Shown piece after piece: positions 39,344-48,350 of a DNA stretch of 64,000 bases. The notes under the pieces were generated by a model. It saw nothing but the letters and a program-made list of their open reading frames with translations, searched no databases and was not told where the DNA came from. Position 1 is the stretch's first letter. Every line of letters begins with the position of its first letter. This DNA comes from Labilithrix sp. (GTDB lineage Bacteria > Myxococcota_A > Polyangia > Polyangiales > Polyangiaceae), in contig JAHBWA010000001.1 in NCBI GenBank assembly GCA_019637195.1, positions 110,041-174,040 of the forward strand, given 5' to 3'. Made by a program: the position numbers and the translations under genes.

Positions 39344-41293
39344 ATGGGAAAGACATCCGACTTCCTGGATTCGGAGCGAGGCGCGATCCTCGCTCTCTTC
39401 GCCGCACGCGTGGGCGGCGGTCCCGACGAGTCGTGCCTCTACGCCGAGCGAATGTTCGGCGCGATCGCCAGCGCCATCCGAGGTGCTCGCGGCTCGCGGC
39501 CCGAGCTGGCCGGCGACGGCCGCGCGGACGGAGCCGATCCGGTCCTGGCCGTACGGACGCAGCAGCTTCTCCAAACGTGCATCGACGATCGGCTCGACGC
39601 CACCGGCGAGACGCTCACGGCGGGCGAGAGGAGCGCGCTGGAGGCCGCGCTCTTTCACGTGCTGGAGGACACGGTGACGCGCGGCGCCACCGACGGCGCG
39701 TCGACCTCCGAGATGCAGGCGCGGTTGCGTGCGTCGGAGGAGCGCTACCGGACCCTCTTCGAGTCGATCGACGACGGGTACTGCTTGATGCAGATGATCG
39801 TCGACGAGAGGGGGAAGACCGTCGACTACCGCTTCCTCGAGACGAACGCCGCGTTCGAGGGACAGACAGGGTTGAAGGGCGCGGTCGGCAAGACGGCCCT
39901 CGAGCTGGTACCGACGCTGGACGAGTCGTGGTTCCGGCTCTACGGCGGCGTCGCGTCGACCGGCCAGAGCGCTCGCTTCGAGAACCACGCGCCGGCGATG
40001 GGTCGCTGGTTCGACGTCTACGCGAGCCGCGTCGGGCGGCCCGATCTCCTGCAGGTCGCGCTGGTCTTCAAGGACATCACCGACCGAAAGCGCGCCGAGG
40101 AAGAACGCGAGCGCCTGCTCGTGCTCGAGAGCGCCGCGCGCAAGTCCGCCGAGGAGGCGAGCCGGCTCAAGGACGACTTCCTCGCGACGGTGAGCCACGA
40201 GCTCCGTACTCCGCTCAACTCGATCCTCGGCTGGTCGCAGATGCTCCGCGAGGGCCAGCTCTCCGAAGAGAAGCGCGCGCGAGCGATCGCCACGATCGAG
40301 CGGAACGTGCGCGCGCAGGTCGAGCTGATCGACGATCTGCTCGACGTGAGTCGCATCGCCGAGGGCAAGCTCCGGCTGGACGTGGAGCTGATCGACCTCG
40401 AGCACGTCGTCGGCGCGGCGCTCGAGACCATTCGTCCCGCTGCCGACGCGAAGGACCTCCGCGTGAACACCAGCTTCGCCGGTCAGACCACGGTGCTCGG
40501 CGACGGGTCTCGGCTGCAGCAGGTGATCTGGAACCTCCTCACGAACGCGGTGAAGTTCACGCCGCGGGGTGGGGAGGTCGCGGCGCGCGTCTTTGCGAGT
40601 CCGACTCAGGTCGAGGTCACCGTGAGCGACTCCGGGCGCGGCATCGCCCCGGACTTCCTCCCGCACGTGTTCGATCGTTTCCGGCAAGCCGACGGCGGCA
40701 CCACGCGCGCGCACGGAGGCCTCGGGCTCGGCCTCTCGATCGTCCGCCAGATCGTCGAGATGCACGGCGGGGTCGTCACGGTGTCGAGCGCGGGCGTCGA
40801 CCTGGGAGCGACGTTTCGCATCCAGCTGCCGCGGCCGGACCTGTCGAACGTTCGCGGCGGAGTGCTCAAGGGGGCTCGTCCGTACGTCGCGTCTCCGCTC
40901 CACGCGGAGCACCTCGCGAAGACGAGCATCGTCGTCGTCGACGATCAGGAGGACACCCGCGACGTGCTCCGCGCGCTGCTCGAGGGCTGCGGCGCTCGGG
41001 TGCGGGGGGCGCCTTCGGTCCCGCACGCGCTCGAGCTCCTGGAGGCCGAGCCTCCCGAGCTCCTGATCTCGGACATCGCGATGCCCGGCGAGGACGGCTA
41101 CAGCCTGATCGAGAAGGTCCGCGCGATGCCCGGCGCCGTCCGCGTCGTGCCGGCGGTCGCGCTCACGGCGTTCGCGCGCAAGGAAGATCGCGTCCGCGCG
41201 CTCGAGCGCGGCTTCGACAACCACGTGTCGAAGCCGATCGAGCCGTCCGAGCTCCTCGCCGTCATCGCCTCGCTGCTCGCTCGGCGTCGGTGA
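39344..41293 (+). CDS. PAS-domain hybrid histidine kinase
   Basis: 649 aa cytosolic kinase. An uncharacterised N-terminal helical region (to about 125) is followed by a PAS domain (RYRTLFESIDDGYCLMQMIVDE to DITDRKRAEEERERL), HisKA with His285 in TVSHELRTPLNSILGW, HATPase_c (NLLTNAVKF, DSGRGI, GGLGLGLSIV) and a receiver with Asp577 in ELLISDIAMPGEDGY followed by ALTAF and KPIEP. It lies 115 bp after the KaiC-linked kinase, probably on its own promoter or read through. The GYCLMQM PAS type suggests a small-molecule or redox sensor, but the ligand is unknown. Confidence 0.9.
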   Translation: MGKTSDFLDSERGAILALFAARVGGGPDESCLYAERMFGAIASAIRGARGSRPELAGDGRADGADPVLAVRTQQLLQTCIDDRLDATGETLTAGERSALEAALFHVLEDTVTRGATDGASTSEMQARLRASEERYRTLFESIDDGYCLMQMIVDERGKTVDYRFLETNAAFEGQTGLKGAVGKTALELVPTLDESWFRLYGGVASTGQSARFENHAPAMGRWFDVYASRVGRPDLLQVALVFKDITDRKRAEEERERLLVLESAARKSAEEASRLKDDFLATVSHELRTPLNSILGWSQMLREGQLSEEKRARAIATIERNVRAQVELIDDLLDVSRIAEGKLRLDVELIDLEHVVGAALETIRPAADAKDLRVNTSFAGQTTVLGDGSRLQQVIWNLLTNAVKFTPRGGEVAARVFASPTQVEVTVSDSGRGIAPDFLPHVFDRFRQADGGTTRAHGGLGLGLSIVRQIVEMHGGVVTVSSAGVDLGATFRIQLPRPDLSNVRGGVLKGARPYVASPLHAEHLAKTSIVVVDDQEDTRDVLRALLEGCGARVRGAPSVPHALELLEAEPPELLISDIAMPGEDGYSLIEKVRAMPGAVRVVPAVALTAFARKEDRVRALERGFDNHVSKPIEPSELLAVIASLLARRR

Positions 41294-41439
41294 GCGGATC
41301 ACGTCGCGTTCACCCGTCATCGTCAGCGCTCCTCCCGGCGCTCGCGGAAGGAGAGGGCCGGGGCACGACGGTCCGCGAGCCGATCGACGAGCTCGAGCGG
41401 CGTCACCCCGGCTTCGCCTGCTCCGCGTCGGCGCCGTCG

Positions 41440-41892
41440 CTACGTCGGCATGACTCGGCGGAGCCAGCTCGAACGCCGGCGGCGGTGACGGCCGAACGCG
41501 AGCAACGCGAGACCGCCGACGACGGCCACCGGCAGCGCGAACGGCAGGATGCGCGCTGCTCGATGCTCGAGCGCGTCGACGCGATCCGCGAGGAGGAGCA
41601 CGAGCCAGTGCGTCGTACGATGCTCGGGGATCGCGTAGGCAGCGCGGCGCATGAGGCCGGAGAGCCCGCGCGGCGGGATCGCGGTGCCGAAGACGGGGGT
41701 GAGCTCCGTGAGATCGCTCCGCTTGAGGATGTTGCCCGGATCCGGCTGGCGCTCGGGCTCGGTCCAGTGGGCGCCGCCGACGGGGCGAGGATGTTCGGCT
41801 TCCATCGGCACTCCGGGGCGCCGCTCGGGGCTCGCGTCGGGGGCGTCGTCGCCGACGACATCTCGCGTGATTTCGCTCTCGGTCGGGATCAT
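41440..41892 (-). CDS. small membrane protein, 150 aa
   Basis: No family recognised. An acidic, Pro-rich N-terminal part (residues 1-75) is followed by one probable transmembrane helix (LPFALPVAVVGGLALLAFG) and an Arg-rich end, so the bulk is probably cytosolic or periplasmic with a C-terminal anchor. A strong Shine-Dalgarno GGAGGAGCG lies 8 bp before ATG 41892, which I take as the start; the upstream ATG 41928 overlaps the dehydrogenase stop and would add 12 residues. Likely co-transcribed with the dehydrogenase gene upstream on this strand. Confidence 0.6.
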   Translation of the reverse strand: MIPTESEITRDVVGDDAPDASPERRPGVPMEAEHPRPVGGAHWTEPERQPDPGNILKRSDLTELTPVFGTAIPPRGLSGLMRRAAYAIPEHRTTHWLVLLLADRVDALEHRAARILPFALPVAVVGGLALLAFGRHRRRRSSWLRRVMPT

Positions 41893-41927
41893 CGTTCGCG
41901 CTCCTCCGTCGTCGTGGTGGGTCGGCA

Positions 41928-43076
41928 TCACGCTGCCTTCGGGGGGATGAGGACGCACTTGATGCAGTCGTCGCGCCTCCGGTCGAAGAGCTCGTAGGCC
42001 TCGGCCGCGTCTTCGAGGGGCACCCGGTGGGTGATGATGCCCTCGGCGTCGATCCGCCCTTCGCGGATGTGCTCGAGCAGGTGGGGCATGTACCGCTTGC
42101 AGTTGGCTTGGTTCATTCGGATGGTGAGCCCCTTGTTCATCGCCGTGCCGATGTCGACGGCGTTGAACGGAGGGCCGTAGGCGCCGATGAGCACGACGTT
42201 GCCGCCCTTGCGCACCGAAGCGATGCTCCAGTTGATCGCGGTCGAGGACCCCGCCATCAGCTTGGCCTTCACCCCGAAGATCGTCTGCGCGAGCGAGCCC
42301 TTCGCCTCACATCCCACGGCGTCGATGCAGACGTCCGCGCCGCGGCCGCCCGTGATCTTGCGGAGGTGGGCGACGGCGTCCACCTCGCGGAAGTTGACCG
42401 TCTCGACTCCGCTGTATCGGCGGGCGAACTCGAGACGGTAGTCGAGGTAGTCGACGGCGATGACGCGCCCCGCGCCGAGCAGCCACGCCGACTTCTGCGC
42501 GAAGAGTCCGACTGGGCCGCAGCCGAACACTACGACCGTCTCGCCGGGCTTGATCTCTCCCATCTCCGCGGCCTGATAGCCGGTCGGCAGGATGTCGCTG
42601 AGGAAGAGGACCGCCTCGTCGGTCATGTCGTCCGGGATCTTCATCGGACCGACGTCGGCGAACGGCACGCGAACGAGCTCTGCCTGCCCGCCCTCGAAGC
42701 CGCCGGTCGTGTGCGAGTAGCCGTATACGCCGGAGGCCACCGAGGCGTTCGGGTTCGTGTTCTCGCAGTTGGCGGTGAGGCCTCGCTCGCAGAAGAAGCA
42801 GCTCCCGCAGGAGATGTTGAACGGCACCACGACTCGGTCGCCGCGCTGCAACGACTCGACCGAGGAGCCGACCTCCTCGACGACGCCGGTGAACTCGTGC
42901 CCGAAGGTGCAGCCGACGCGCGTGTCCGGGATGAGCCCGTGCAAGAGGTGCAAGTCCGAACCGCAGATCGCAGCGCGCGTGACGCGCAGGACGACGTCGT
43001 TCGGGTGCTCGAGCTTCGGCTCGGGCTTGTCTTTTACACGCACTCGGTTCGGGCCGCCGTAGGTCAATGCCAGCAT
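41928..43076 (-). CDS. zinc-dependent alcohol/formaldehyde dehydrogenase
   Basis: 382 aa medium-chain zinc dehydrogenase. Catalytic zinc ligands are in AAICGSDLHLLHG (Cys38) and FGHEFTGVVEEVG; the structural zinc site is CGSCFFCERGLTANC. NAD is bound by VVVFGCGPVGLFAQ. Sequence traits (GCTFGHEF, YGYSHTTGGFEGGQAELVRVPFAD) fit the branch of glutathione-independent formaldehyde dehydrogenases/threonine-type dehydrogenases. A GAGAGGAG ribosome site precedes ATG 43076. Substrate not settled by sequence. Confidence 0.88.
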   Translation of the reverse strand: MLALTYGGPNRVRVKDKPEPKLEHPNDVVLRVTRAAICGSDLHLLHGLIPDTRVGCTFGHEFTGVVEEVGSSVESLQRGDRVVVPFNISCGSCFFCERGLTANCENTNPNASVASGVYGYSHTTGGFEGGQAELVRVPFADVGPMKIPDDMTDEAVLFLSDILPTGYQAAEMGEIKPGETVVVFGCGPVGLFAQKSAWLLGAGRVIAVDYLDYRLEFARRYSGVETVNFREVDAVAHLRKITGGRGADVCIDAVGCEAKGSLAQTIFGVKAKLMAGSSTAINWSIASVRKGGNVVLIGAYGPPFNAVDIGTAMNKGLTIRMNQANCKRYMPHLLEHIREGRIDAEGIITHRVPLEDAAEAYELFDRRRDDCIKCVLIPPKAA

Positions 43077-43517
43077 CGCGTCTCCTCTCTCTTCCTTCCG
43101 CTTCTCGGAGCTCTCGCCGTGAGCGAACCCAGCGGCTGCATTCAACATCCACGCCGCGTGCCGCCGAGGAACGAGGGATGGTCGTGTTTACGGGCGCGCG
43201 CTCGCCCTCGAGCTCGTCGAACGGAGGCGAGCGCAGCGGAGGCTGATCGTCCCTGGAGTGGCGCACGTGCCCCGACCGTGCCGCGACGCTCGCGCAGGTG
43301 GAGCTGGAGCGCGGCTCTGCGGGCGGTCGTGTCGACGCTCGCCTGCCGGCTCCCGGGAACGAGAGGACCGCGCATGAACGTGGCGGGCGAGGCAGCAGAG
43401 CGTGGAGACCGAGCGGGAGACGTCCGCATCATCGGCTCGACCCACCGGACGGGACCGAGCCGCGGGGGCCTCGGCGCGTGCTCGAGCGATGCTGCGGACG
43501 TGATACCTTCGGCAGCC
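43077..43517. promoter_or_regulatory. divergent spacer, 441 bp
   Basis: Separates the zinc dehydrogenase (leftward) from the outer-membrane-type protein (rightward), so it must hold both promoters. I see no gene or tRNA. Two GGAAC strings (43179 and 43354) recall the -35 of ECF sigma promoters, but I find no convincing CGTC partner at the right spacing. The rightward gene could be a target of the downstream ECF sigma factor. Confidence 0.35.
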
Positions 43518-44591
43518 GTGAGGTCGTCGGCCCATTCGCAGGCGGGACGACTCTCCGCGCGAGCGGTGCTTCTGTCTCTCGGGTTATGCCTGCGGTCTTC
43601 GGAGGCCGTCGCGCTCGAGGGTGACGTCGACCGAATCGTCCTCGACTACTCGGCTGCGTCCGAGTGCCCCTCCAGCGACCAGCTGCTCCGGCAGATCGTG
43701 TCGTACACGACGAAGTGGACGCTCGCGCAGCCGGAGGAGCCCGCGCGCCGGTTCGTCGTCCGGATCGCGCGGCGCGAAGACCGCTACGAGGGACGGCTCG
43801 ATCTTCGCGAGGCGGGTGGCGACGCCGCCAGCCGGGAGCTCCAGGCAGACGACTGCGCCGACGTGGTGCTCGGGATCGCGATCGCGATCGCGACCGCGAT
43901 CGATCCTCACGCTGCGCTCGGTCGCGAGATGCCGCCCGCGGACGGCCCTGACACTCGCGCGCCGGTGGACCCGCCGGAGCCGGACGTCCTCTCGCAGGCC
44001 CCCCCGACGACGCCGGCGGAGCGGCCAAGGAGACCCGCGCCGAAGGCCGCGCGGGTAGATCGGCTCGCCGCGTCGATCGGCGCGCGGACCGAGGCCACCA
44101 GCGCGGTCTCGGGCGTCCTCGCGGTCGTGAACGTCTACGTCGAAGCGGAGTGGTCGGCGCCGATCGCGCGTCTCCCATCGCTCCGTCCCGTCCTCCGAGT
44201 CGGCTTTCGCAGGAGCTTCACGCGCACGAGCCGGGTGGGTGAGACCGAGGCGGACATCTACTGGAGCGCAGGTCAGATCGAGGCATGCCCGACCCGGCTC
44301 ATGGTGACGGCGCACCTCTCGATGGAGGCCTGTCTCGGCTCGAACGTCGGTGTCCTGTCCGCGGAGGCGCGCGACATCCCCGCCGCCGGAATCACACATC
44401 GCTTCTGGTTCGACTACGGCGTCGTCGCCGCCGCCCGGTGGCAGGTTCATCCAAACCTCTTCCTCGAGGCGGTCGGCGCCGGCTGGTTCCCGCTCACGCG
44501 CGACCGCCTGCGCGTCGAGCCCGACGGGGTGGTCACCGAGGCTCCCGCGATCGGGCTCTCCGGCGGGGGCGGCGCGGGGTGGCGCTTCTGA
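43518..44591 (+). CDS. secreted/outer-membrane-type protein, 357 aa
   Basis: N-terminal signal-like region (RAVLLSLGLCLRSSEAVA), then a segment starting YSAASECPSSDQLLRQIVSYTT and containing RRFVVRIARREDRYEGRLDLREA and CADVVLGIAIAIATAIDP, a small domain I associate from memory with proteins encoded next to ECF sigma factors in Polyangia. A Pro-rich linker and a C-terminal half with alternating hydrophobic strands (VNVYVEAEWSAPI, VLRVGFRRSFTR, RWQVHPNLFLEAV) looks like a beta-barrel. Start is uncertain: GTG 43518 or GTG 43500. A function is not known. It lies 165 bp upstream of the sigma factor and on the same strand. Confidence 0.65.
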   Translation: MRSSAHSQAGRLSARAVLLSLGLCLRSSEAVALEGDVDRIVLDYSAASECPSSDQLLRQIVSYTTKWTLAQPEEPARRFVVRIARREDRYEGRLDLREAGGDAASRELQADDCADVVLGIAIAIATAIDPHAALGREMPPADGPDTRAPVDPPEPDVLSQAPPTTPAERPRRPAPKAARVDRLAASIGARTEATSAVSGVLAVVNVYVEAEWSAPIARLPSLRPVLRVGFRRSFTRTSRVGETEADIYWSAGQIEACPTRLMVTAHLSMEACLGSNVGVLSAEARDIPAAGITHRFWFDYGVVAAARWQVHPNLFLEAVGAGWFPLTRDRLRVEPDGVVTEAPAIGLSGGGGAGWRF

Positions 44592-44697
44592 AGCGCGCTC
44601 CGTGAGCGGTCGCCGCGCACGGCCAGTCCTCGGGAGCGCCCGCGAATCGGGCGCGCTCGTCGTGTCGGCGAGGCCAGCTCGGCGTGCGCGAAAGGCC

Positions 44698-44726
44698 TTG
44701 AAGCGCGTCCTGGTCGATTTTTTGAT
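44698..44726 (+). promoter_or_regulatory. candidate sigma-70-type promoter before the ECF sigma gene
   Basis: TTGAAG (44698-44703) and TTTGAT (44721-44726) are 17 bp apart and lie in the most AT-rich stretch of the spacer, 30 bp before the start of the ECF sigma factor gene. This is a by-eye match (5 of 6 at -35, 4 of 6 at -10) and needs mapping; it would start the lipoprotein operon. Confidence 0.3.
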
Positions 44727-44756
44727 CGTTCCCCGAGGCGAGCTGCGTTTACGTCC

Positions 44757-45341
44757 ATGACGGCCACCTCCCACTCGCTTGCCGGGGGTGAACACACCCT
44801 GCCGAGCATGTCGAGGAGCCGAACGGACGAGAGGCAGCAGGCCGTCGCGGAGGCTCACTTCGCCAGCGTCTGGCGCTTCCTCCGTGCGCTCGGCGTCCCC
44901 GCCGGTGTGCTCGATGACGCCGCGCAGGAGGTCTTCCTCGTGGTCGCCAGGAAGCTCGAGCGGATCCAGCCCGGCGCCGAGAGGTCGTTCCTGTTCAGCA
45001 CGGCGGTCAACGTCTCGCGCGAGCTTCGGAGGAGGCACGCGCGCGAGGAGCTAGCGCAGGATCCCGACGACGAAGCGCTCGAACCGGCCGACAGCTGGAC
45101 GCCCGAAGCGTCGCTCGATCGAAAGGAGGAACGAGATCTCCTGATGCACCTGCTCGACGGTCTGAGCGACGAGCTTCGCACGGTGCTCGTGCTCTACGAG
45201 GTCGAGGGACACGTCCTCCCCGAGATCGCTGCCATGCTCGACGTGCCGATCGGCACCGCTGCTTCGCGACTCCGCCGCGCGAGGGAGAAAGTGGAGGTTC
45301 GATTGCAGAAGCTGCAGAGCACGATGCGAGGCGAACGATGA
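44757..45341 (+). CDS. ECF-type RNA polymerase sigma factor
   Basis: 194 aa. Region 2 (HFASVWRFLRALGVPAGVLDDAAQEVFLVVARKL) with the DDAAQEVFL core and region 4 (LLDGLSDELRTVLVLYEVEGHVLPEIAAMLDVPIGTAASRLRRAREKV) are complete. It lacks region 1 and 3, as ECF factors do. It should direct RNA polymerase to a small set of promoters, probably including its own operon. ATG 44757 is the first start; ATG 44808 would remove 17 residues. Its stop overlaps the next gene's ATG (45338). Confidence 0.9.
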   Translation: MTATSHSLAGGEHTLPSMSRSRTDERQQAVAEAHFASVWRFLRALGVPAGVLDDAAQEVFLVVARKLERIQPGAERSFLFSTAVNVSRELRRRHAREELAQDPDDEALEPADSWTPEASLDRKEERDLLMHLLDGLSDELRTVLVLYEVEGHVLPEIAAMLDVPIGTAASRLRRAREKVEVRLQKLQSTMRGER

Positions 45342-46060
45342 AGGTCCCCCGCCGTCTGGTAGAAGAGAGCGAGCTCTTCGCGACCCTGGTCGCGGACGCC
45401 GAGAGGCGGGAGCCGCCGCCCGAGGCGCTCCGAGGCCTGCTCCGGAGACTCGAGACGCGTCCAGCGGTCGCGACGGCGTCCGCGACCGCGGGCCGGGCGA
45501 AGTGGGTGCGCGCGGCGATCGCCGGCGCCGGCGGAGTCGTGTTGCTCGGCGCGTTCACGGCCGAGCTCCTCTCCGGAAGCGAGCCGCTTCCGGTCGCGCC
45601 GCCCGAGCCCACGGCGCCCGCACCTCGGCACGCGGCGCCCGCCGCGCCGATCCCGCGCACGGCCTCGGAGCCCGCGAACGCCGTTCCGTCGGTCTCGATC
45701 GACGATCTGCCCGACTCGAAGACGGCCGCGCCGCGCCGGCGGAGCGCAGCGGCGGCGCCGATTGCGCCGTCGGCGGTGCCGTCGGTGCGGCGCGAGATCG
45801 AGCTCGTCGCCCAAGCGCGCGAGGCGCTCGCGCGAGGTGACGCACGCGCCTGCCTCGCGGCCGTCGATCTCCATGCTCGCGAGTTCCCCGACGGACAGTT
45901 CGCGCTCGAGGCGAACGTCATGCGGATCGAGGCGACGCTCGCGAACGGCGAGCGAGCGCGAGCGCGCGCGCTCGCGCTCGAGTACCTGGCCAGGAGCCCG
46001 GGCAGCCCCTACGAGGGGCGGGTCCGTTCGCTCGCCGCCGCTTCGACGGAGGACCGATGA
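45338..46060 (+). CDS. membrane protein, probable sigma regulator, 240 aa
   Basis: Cytosolic N-terminus (about 50 aa), one membrane helix (WVRAAIAGAGGVVLLGAFTAEL), an Ala/Pro-rich linker and a C-terminal helical segment (VRREIELVAQAREALARGDARACLAAVDLHAREFPDG...RARARALALEYLARSPGSPYEGRV) resembling one or two TPR hairpins. No zinc-binding HxxxCxxC is present. Position directly after an ECF sigma gene with a 4-bp overlap makes it a likely anti-sigma factor or signal transducer; that is inference from context. The stop overlaps the next lipoprotein gene. Confidence 0.65.
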   Translation: MKVPRRLVEESELFATLVADAERREPPPEALRGLLRRLETRPAVATASATAGRAKWVRAAIAGAGGVVLLGAFTAELLSGSEPLPVAPPEPTAPAPRHAAPAAPIPRTASEPANAVPSVSIDDLPDSKTAAPRRRSAAAAPIAPSAVPSVRREIELVAQAREALARGDARACLAAVDLHAREFPDGQFALEANVMRIEATLANGERARARALALEYLARSPGSPYEGRVRSLAAASTEDR

Positions 46061-47163
46061 CGAATCGATTCGCTGCGAGCGCGCTCCTCGTCACGATGGT
46101 GAGCACGCTCGCCTTCGCGTGCGGACTGTCGTCGTCCAACGACGTGGTCATCGCGACGCGCGACGCGTCGCCGCCGAGCTTCGTCGATCCCGACGCCGGC
46201 GTGTCGGCGCCCGACGGGAGCGGCGCGACCACTGCGCTCTGCGCGACCAACGAGTGTCCGGCGGGGCGAGCCACCTGCCCGAACAACCCGTTCCCGTGTG
46301 CGGTCGACCCGAGCACGGACGACGACAACTGCGGGGTCTGCGGACACCACTGCCCGGACCTCGACCTCACCGCTCACGGCGACATGCTGCACGCCGACGC
46401 GCACTGCGTGAAGGGCGCGTGCCAGCTCGTGTGCAAGAGCGGGTTCGCGGACTGCAACGGCTTCGCCGAGGACGGCTGCGAGGGCGACCTCTCCCAGGAC
46501 AAACAGAACTGCGGCGCCTGCGGCGTCGTCTGTCCGGGCGCGGACGTCTGCTTCATGGGAGAGTGCGTGTGCTCGATCGAAGGGAGCTGCGGGACGTGCG
46601 GCAACGTCTGCCCGCGGAACACCCAGCCTCCGTTCCCGCGGGACTGGCACGCGACCTACGGGTGCGTCGACGGCCAGTGCAACGCGCCGACCTGCATGGT
46701 CACGTGGGGCGACTGCAACGGCGATTTCCCGACGGACCCTGGCGGCGACGGCTGCGAGGCGAACCTCGACAACGATCGGAACAACTGCAGCCAATGTGGA
46801 CGCGTTTGTGCTGCGGGCGAGATCTGTCGACGTGGGATCTGCGAGTGCCCGTGCGGCGCTCCGTGCTTCCAGGGTCGGATCAACACGGACGTCGAGAACT
46901 GCGGCGGATGCGGGTTCCGTTGCCCGGGCGCCGGCGACCCGAAGATGGTCAACGGCGTGCCGATCTGTGACGAGGGCGTCTGCGACTTCCGCTGCGACGC
47001 CCACTGGGCGGACTGTGACGGTGACGATCAGAACGGCTGCGAGACGAACGTGACGAACGATCCTCTCAACTGCGGGGGCTGCAACGTCCGTTGCCGCGGC
47101 GTCGACGGCCAGGCGTGCGTCGACGGAGAGTGCACGATGAAAGAGTGCGGGGGCGTCCAGTGA
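46057..47163 (+). CDS. Cys-rich surface lipoprotein with CGxCGxxC repeats, 368 aa
   Basis: Signal peptide ending in lipobox LAFAC (cysteine near residue 22), then a short linker and about six copies of a Cys motif of the type DxxNCGxCGxxC (DDNCGVCGHHCP, KQNCGACGVVCP, CGTCGNVCP, RNNCSQCGRVCA, VENCGGCGFRCPG, PLNCGGCNVRCRG), each followed by further cysteines and Asp-rich loops (DCNGDFPTDPGGDGC, DCDGDDQNGC). Such repeats occur in Myxococcota surface proteins; the loops could bind Ca2+. Function unknown. Overlaps the preceding stop by 4 bp and the following gene's GTG (47160). Confidence 0.8.
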   Translation: MTNRFAASALLVTMVSTLAFACGLSSSNDVVIATRDASPPSFVDPDAGVSAPDGSGATTALCATNECPAGRATCPNNPFPCAVDPSTDDDNCGVCGHHCPDLDLTAHGDMLHADAHCVKGACQLVCKSGFADCNGFAEDGCEGDLSQDKQNCGACGVVCPGADVCFMGECVCSIEGSCGTCGNVCPRNTQPPFPRDWHATYGCVDGQCNAPTCMVTWGDCNGDFPTDPGGDGCEANLDNDRNNCSQCGRVCAAGEICRRGICECPCGAPCFQGRINTDVENCGGCGFRCPGAGDPKMVNGVPICDEGVCDFRCDAHWADCDGDDQNGCETNVTNDPLNCGGCNVRCRGVDGQACVDGECTMKECGGVQ

Positions 47164-48350
47164 CGCCGGCGGCGCGATGGACGCGCGCAGCGTTGCTCGC
47201 CACGGCGGCCTGCGGCGCCCCGTTCGCCTGCGCCGCGAAGGGCGCGCCGGAGACCGATCGCCCCGAGCCGGAGCCCTCCACGAGCGTGCCCGACGCCGGG
47301 GTGGTCGACGCCGGCGGCTCCGAGACGCTCCCGGAGGCCGACGCAGGCACCTGCAGCGCGTCCGGGATCTGCGCCGTGAAGGCGCCGATCGACGAGTTCA
47401 TCCATCTCACGTCGATCTGGGGATCGAGCGCGACGAACGTGTGGGCCGTGGGGGCGCACGGCACGATCCTCCACTACGACGACGACGGCGGCTGGCAGAA
47501 GGCCGATCCGACGGGGCCGGACGGCGGACTCGTCTACACGCTCCGCAGCGTCTGGCTCGAGCGCCCCGACGACGTATGGATCGTCGACGGGACGACGCAA
47601 ATCGAAGGCGGCGGGATCCTCCGGCACGGCGCCGGGTGGACGGGACCGAGCGCGACGACGTGGTCGTTCTTCACCCCGAGCGATCCGTTCGGGTTCAAGC
47701 CGCGCATCGTGCGCGGCAAGGCCGGCACGGTCTGGGTCGGACACACCGACCACCGGCTGCTCGAGACGTTCGACGGTTGGTCGGCTGCAGGTCCGAGCGC
47801 GTCGCAGACCTTCTCCCCGCCCCGCATGAGCGTGGTCACGGCGCTCGCGGTGTCGCGCGCCGACGAGGTCTGGGCCGCGGGCGGCTGCTTCGACGAGACC
47901 TTCGTGAGCCGCTTCGGATGTGTGTTTCGCGGGAGCCGCTCGACGGCCGACCCGCCGGCGTGGCAGTTCGAGGAGCTCGACAGCCGCACGGACAAGGTGC
48001 TTCGAGGCGCGTGGGGCGACGAGAGCGGCGTGTGGCTCGTCGGCGAAGCGGGCACGGTCCGCCGTATGCGCCGGGGCGCCGTGCCGAGCAAGAAGCTCGA
48101 GATCGTGACGAGCCCGGTCGTCGCCGATCTCGAGTCGGTCTTCGGCTTCGGCCCGGACGACGTGTGGGCCGTCGGCGAAGCGAGCACCGTGCTGCACTGG
48201 AACGGGGCGGCGTGGTCGAAGCTCGCGACGCCGTTCGACGACGCGAGCAACAAGCCGGCGCTCCACGCGGTCTGGGGGAGCTCGCCGGGCGACGTCTGGA
48301 TCGTCGGCGACGGAACGATCCTGCGCTTTCACGAGGTGAAGGGACCATGA
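47160..48350 (+). CDS. beta-propeller-like surface lipoprotein, 396 aa
   Basis: Signal peptide with candidate lipobox cysteines (TAAC or PFAC), a linker with PDAGVVDAGG repeats, and about five recurring segments: LTSIWGSSATNVWAVG, LRSVWLERPDDVWIVDG, LRGAWGDESGVWLVG, LESVFGFGPDDVWAVGEASTVLHWNG and LHAVWGSSPGDVWIVG. These recur about every 40 to 70 residues as in beta-propeller blades seen in cell-surface proteins of the order. No enzymatic motif. Start is GTG 47160 in a GTGA overlap. Its stop overlaps the next ATG, so it is coupled to the second propeller gene. Confidence 0.78.
   Translation: MTPAARWTRAALLATAACGAPFACAAKGAPETDRPEPEPSTSVPDAGVVDAGGSETLPEADAGTCSASGICAVKAPIDEFIHLTSIWGSSATNVWAVGAHGTILHYDDDGGWQKADPTGPDGGLVYTLRSVWLERPDDVWIVDGTTQIEGGGILRHGAGWTGPSATTWSFFTPSDPFGFKPRIVRGKAGTVWVGHTDHRLLETFDGWSAAGPSASQTFSPPRMSVVTALAVSRADEVWAAGGCFDETFVSRFGCVFRGSRSTADPPAWQFEELDSRTDKVLRGAWGDESGVWLVGEAGTVRRMRRGAVPSKKLEIVTSPVVADLESVFGFGPDDVWAVGEASTVLHWNGAAWSKLATPFDDASNKPALHAVWGSSPGDVWIVGDGTILRFHEVKGP

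Noticed and set aside
42027..43517. Plus-strand frame upstream of the outer-membrane-type protein that would add about 500 residues.
   Set aside because: It runs antisense to the zinc dehydrogenase and shows no domain; the signal-like start near 43518 is far more plausible.
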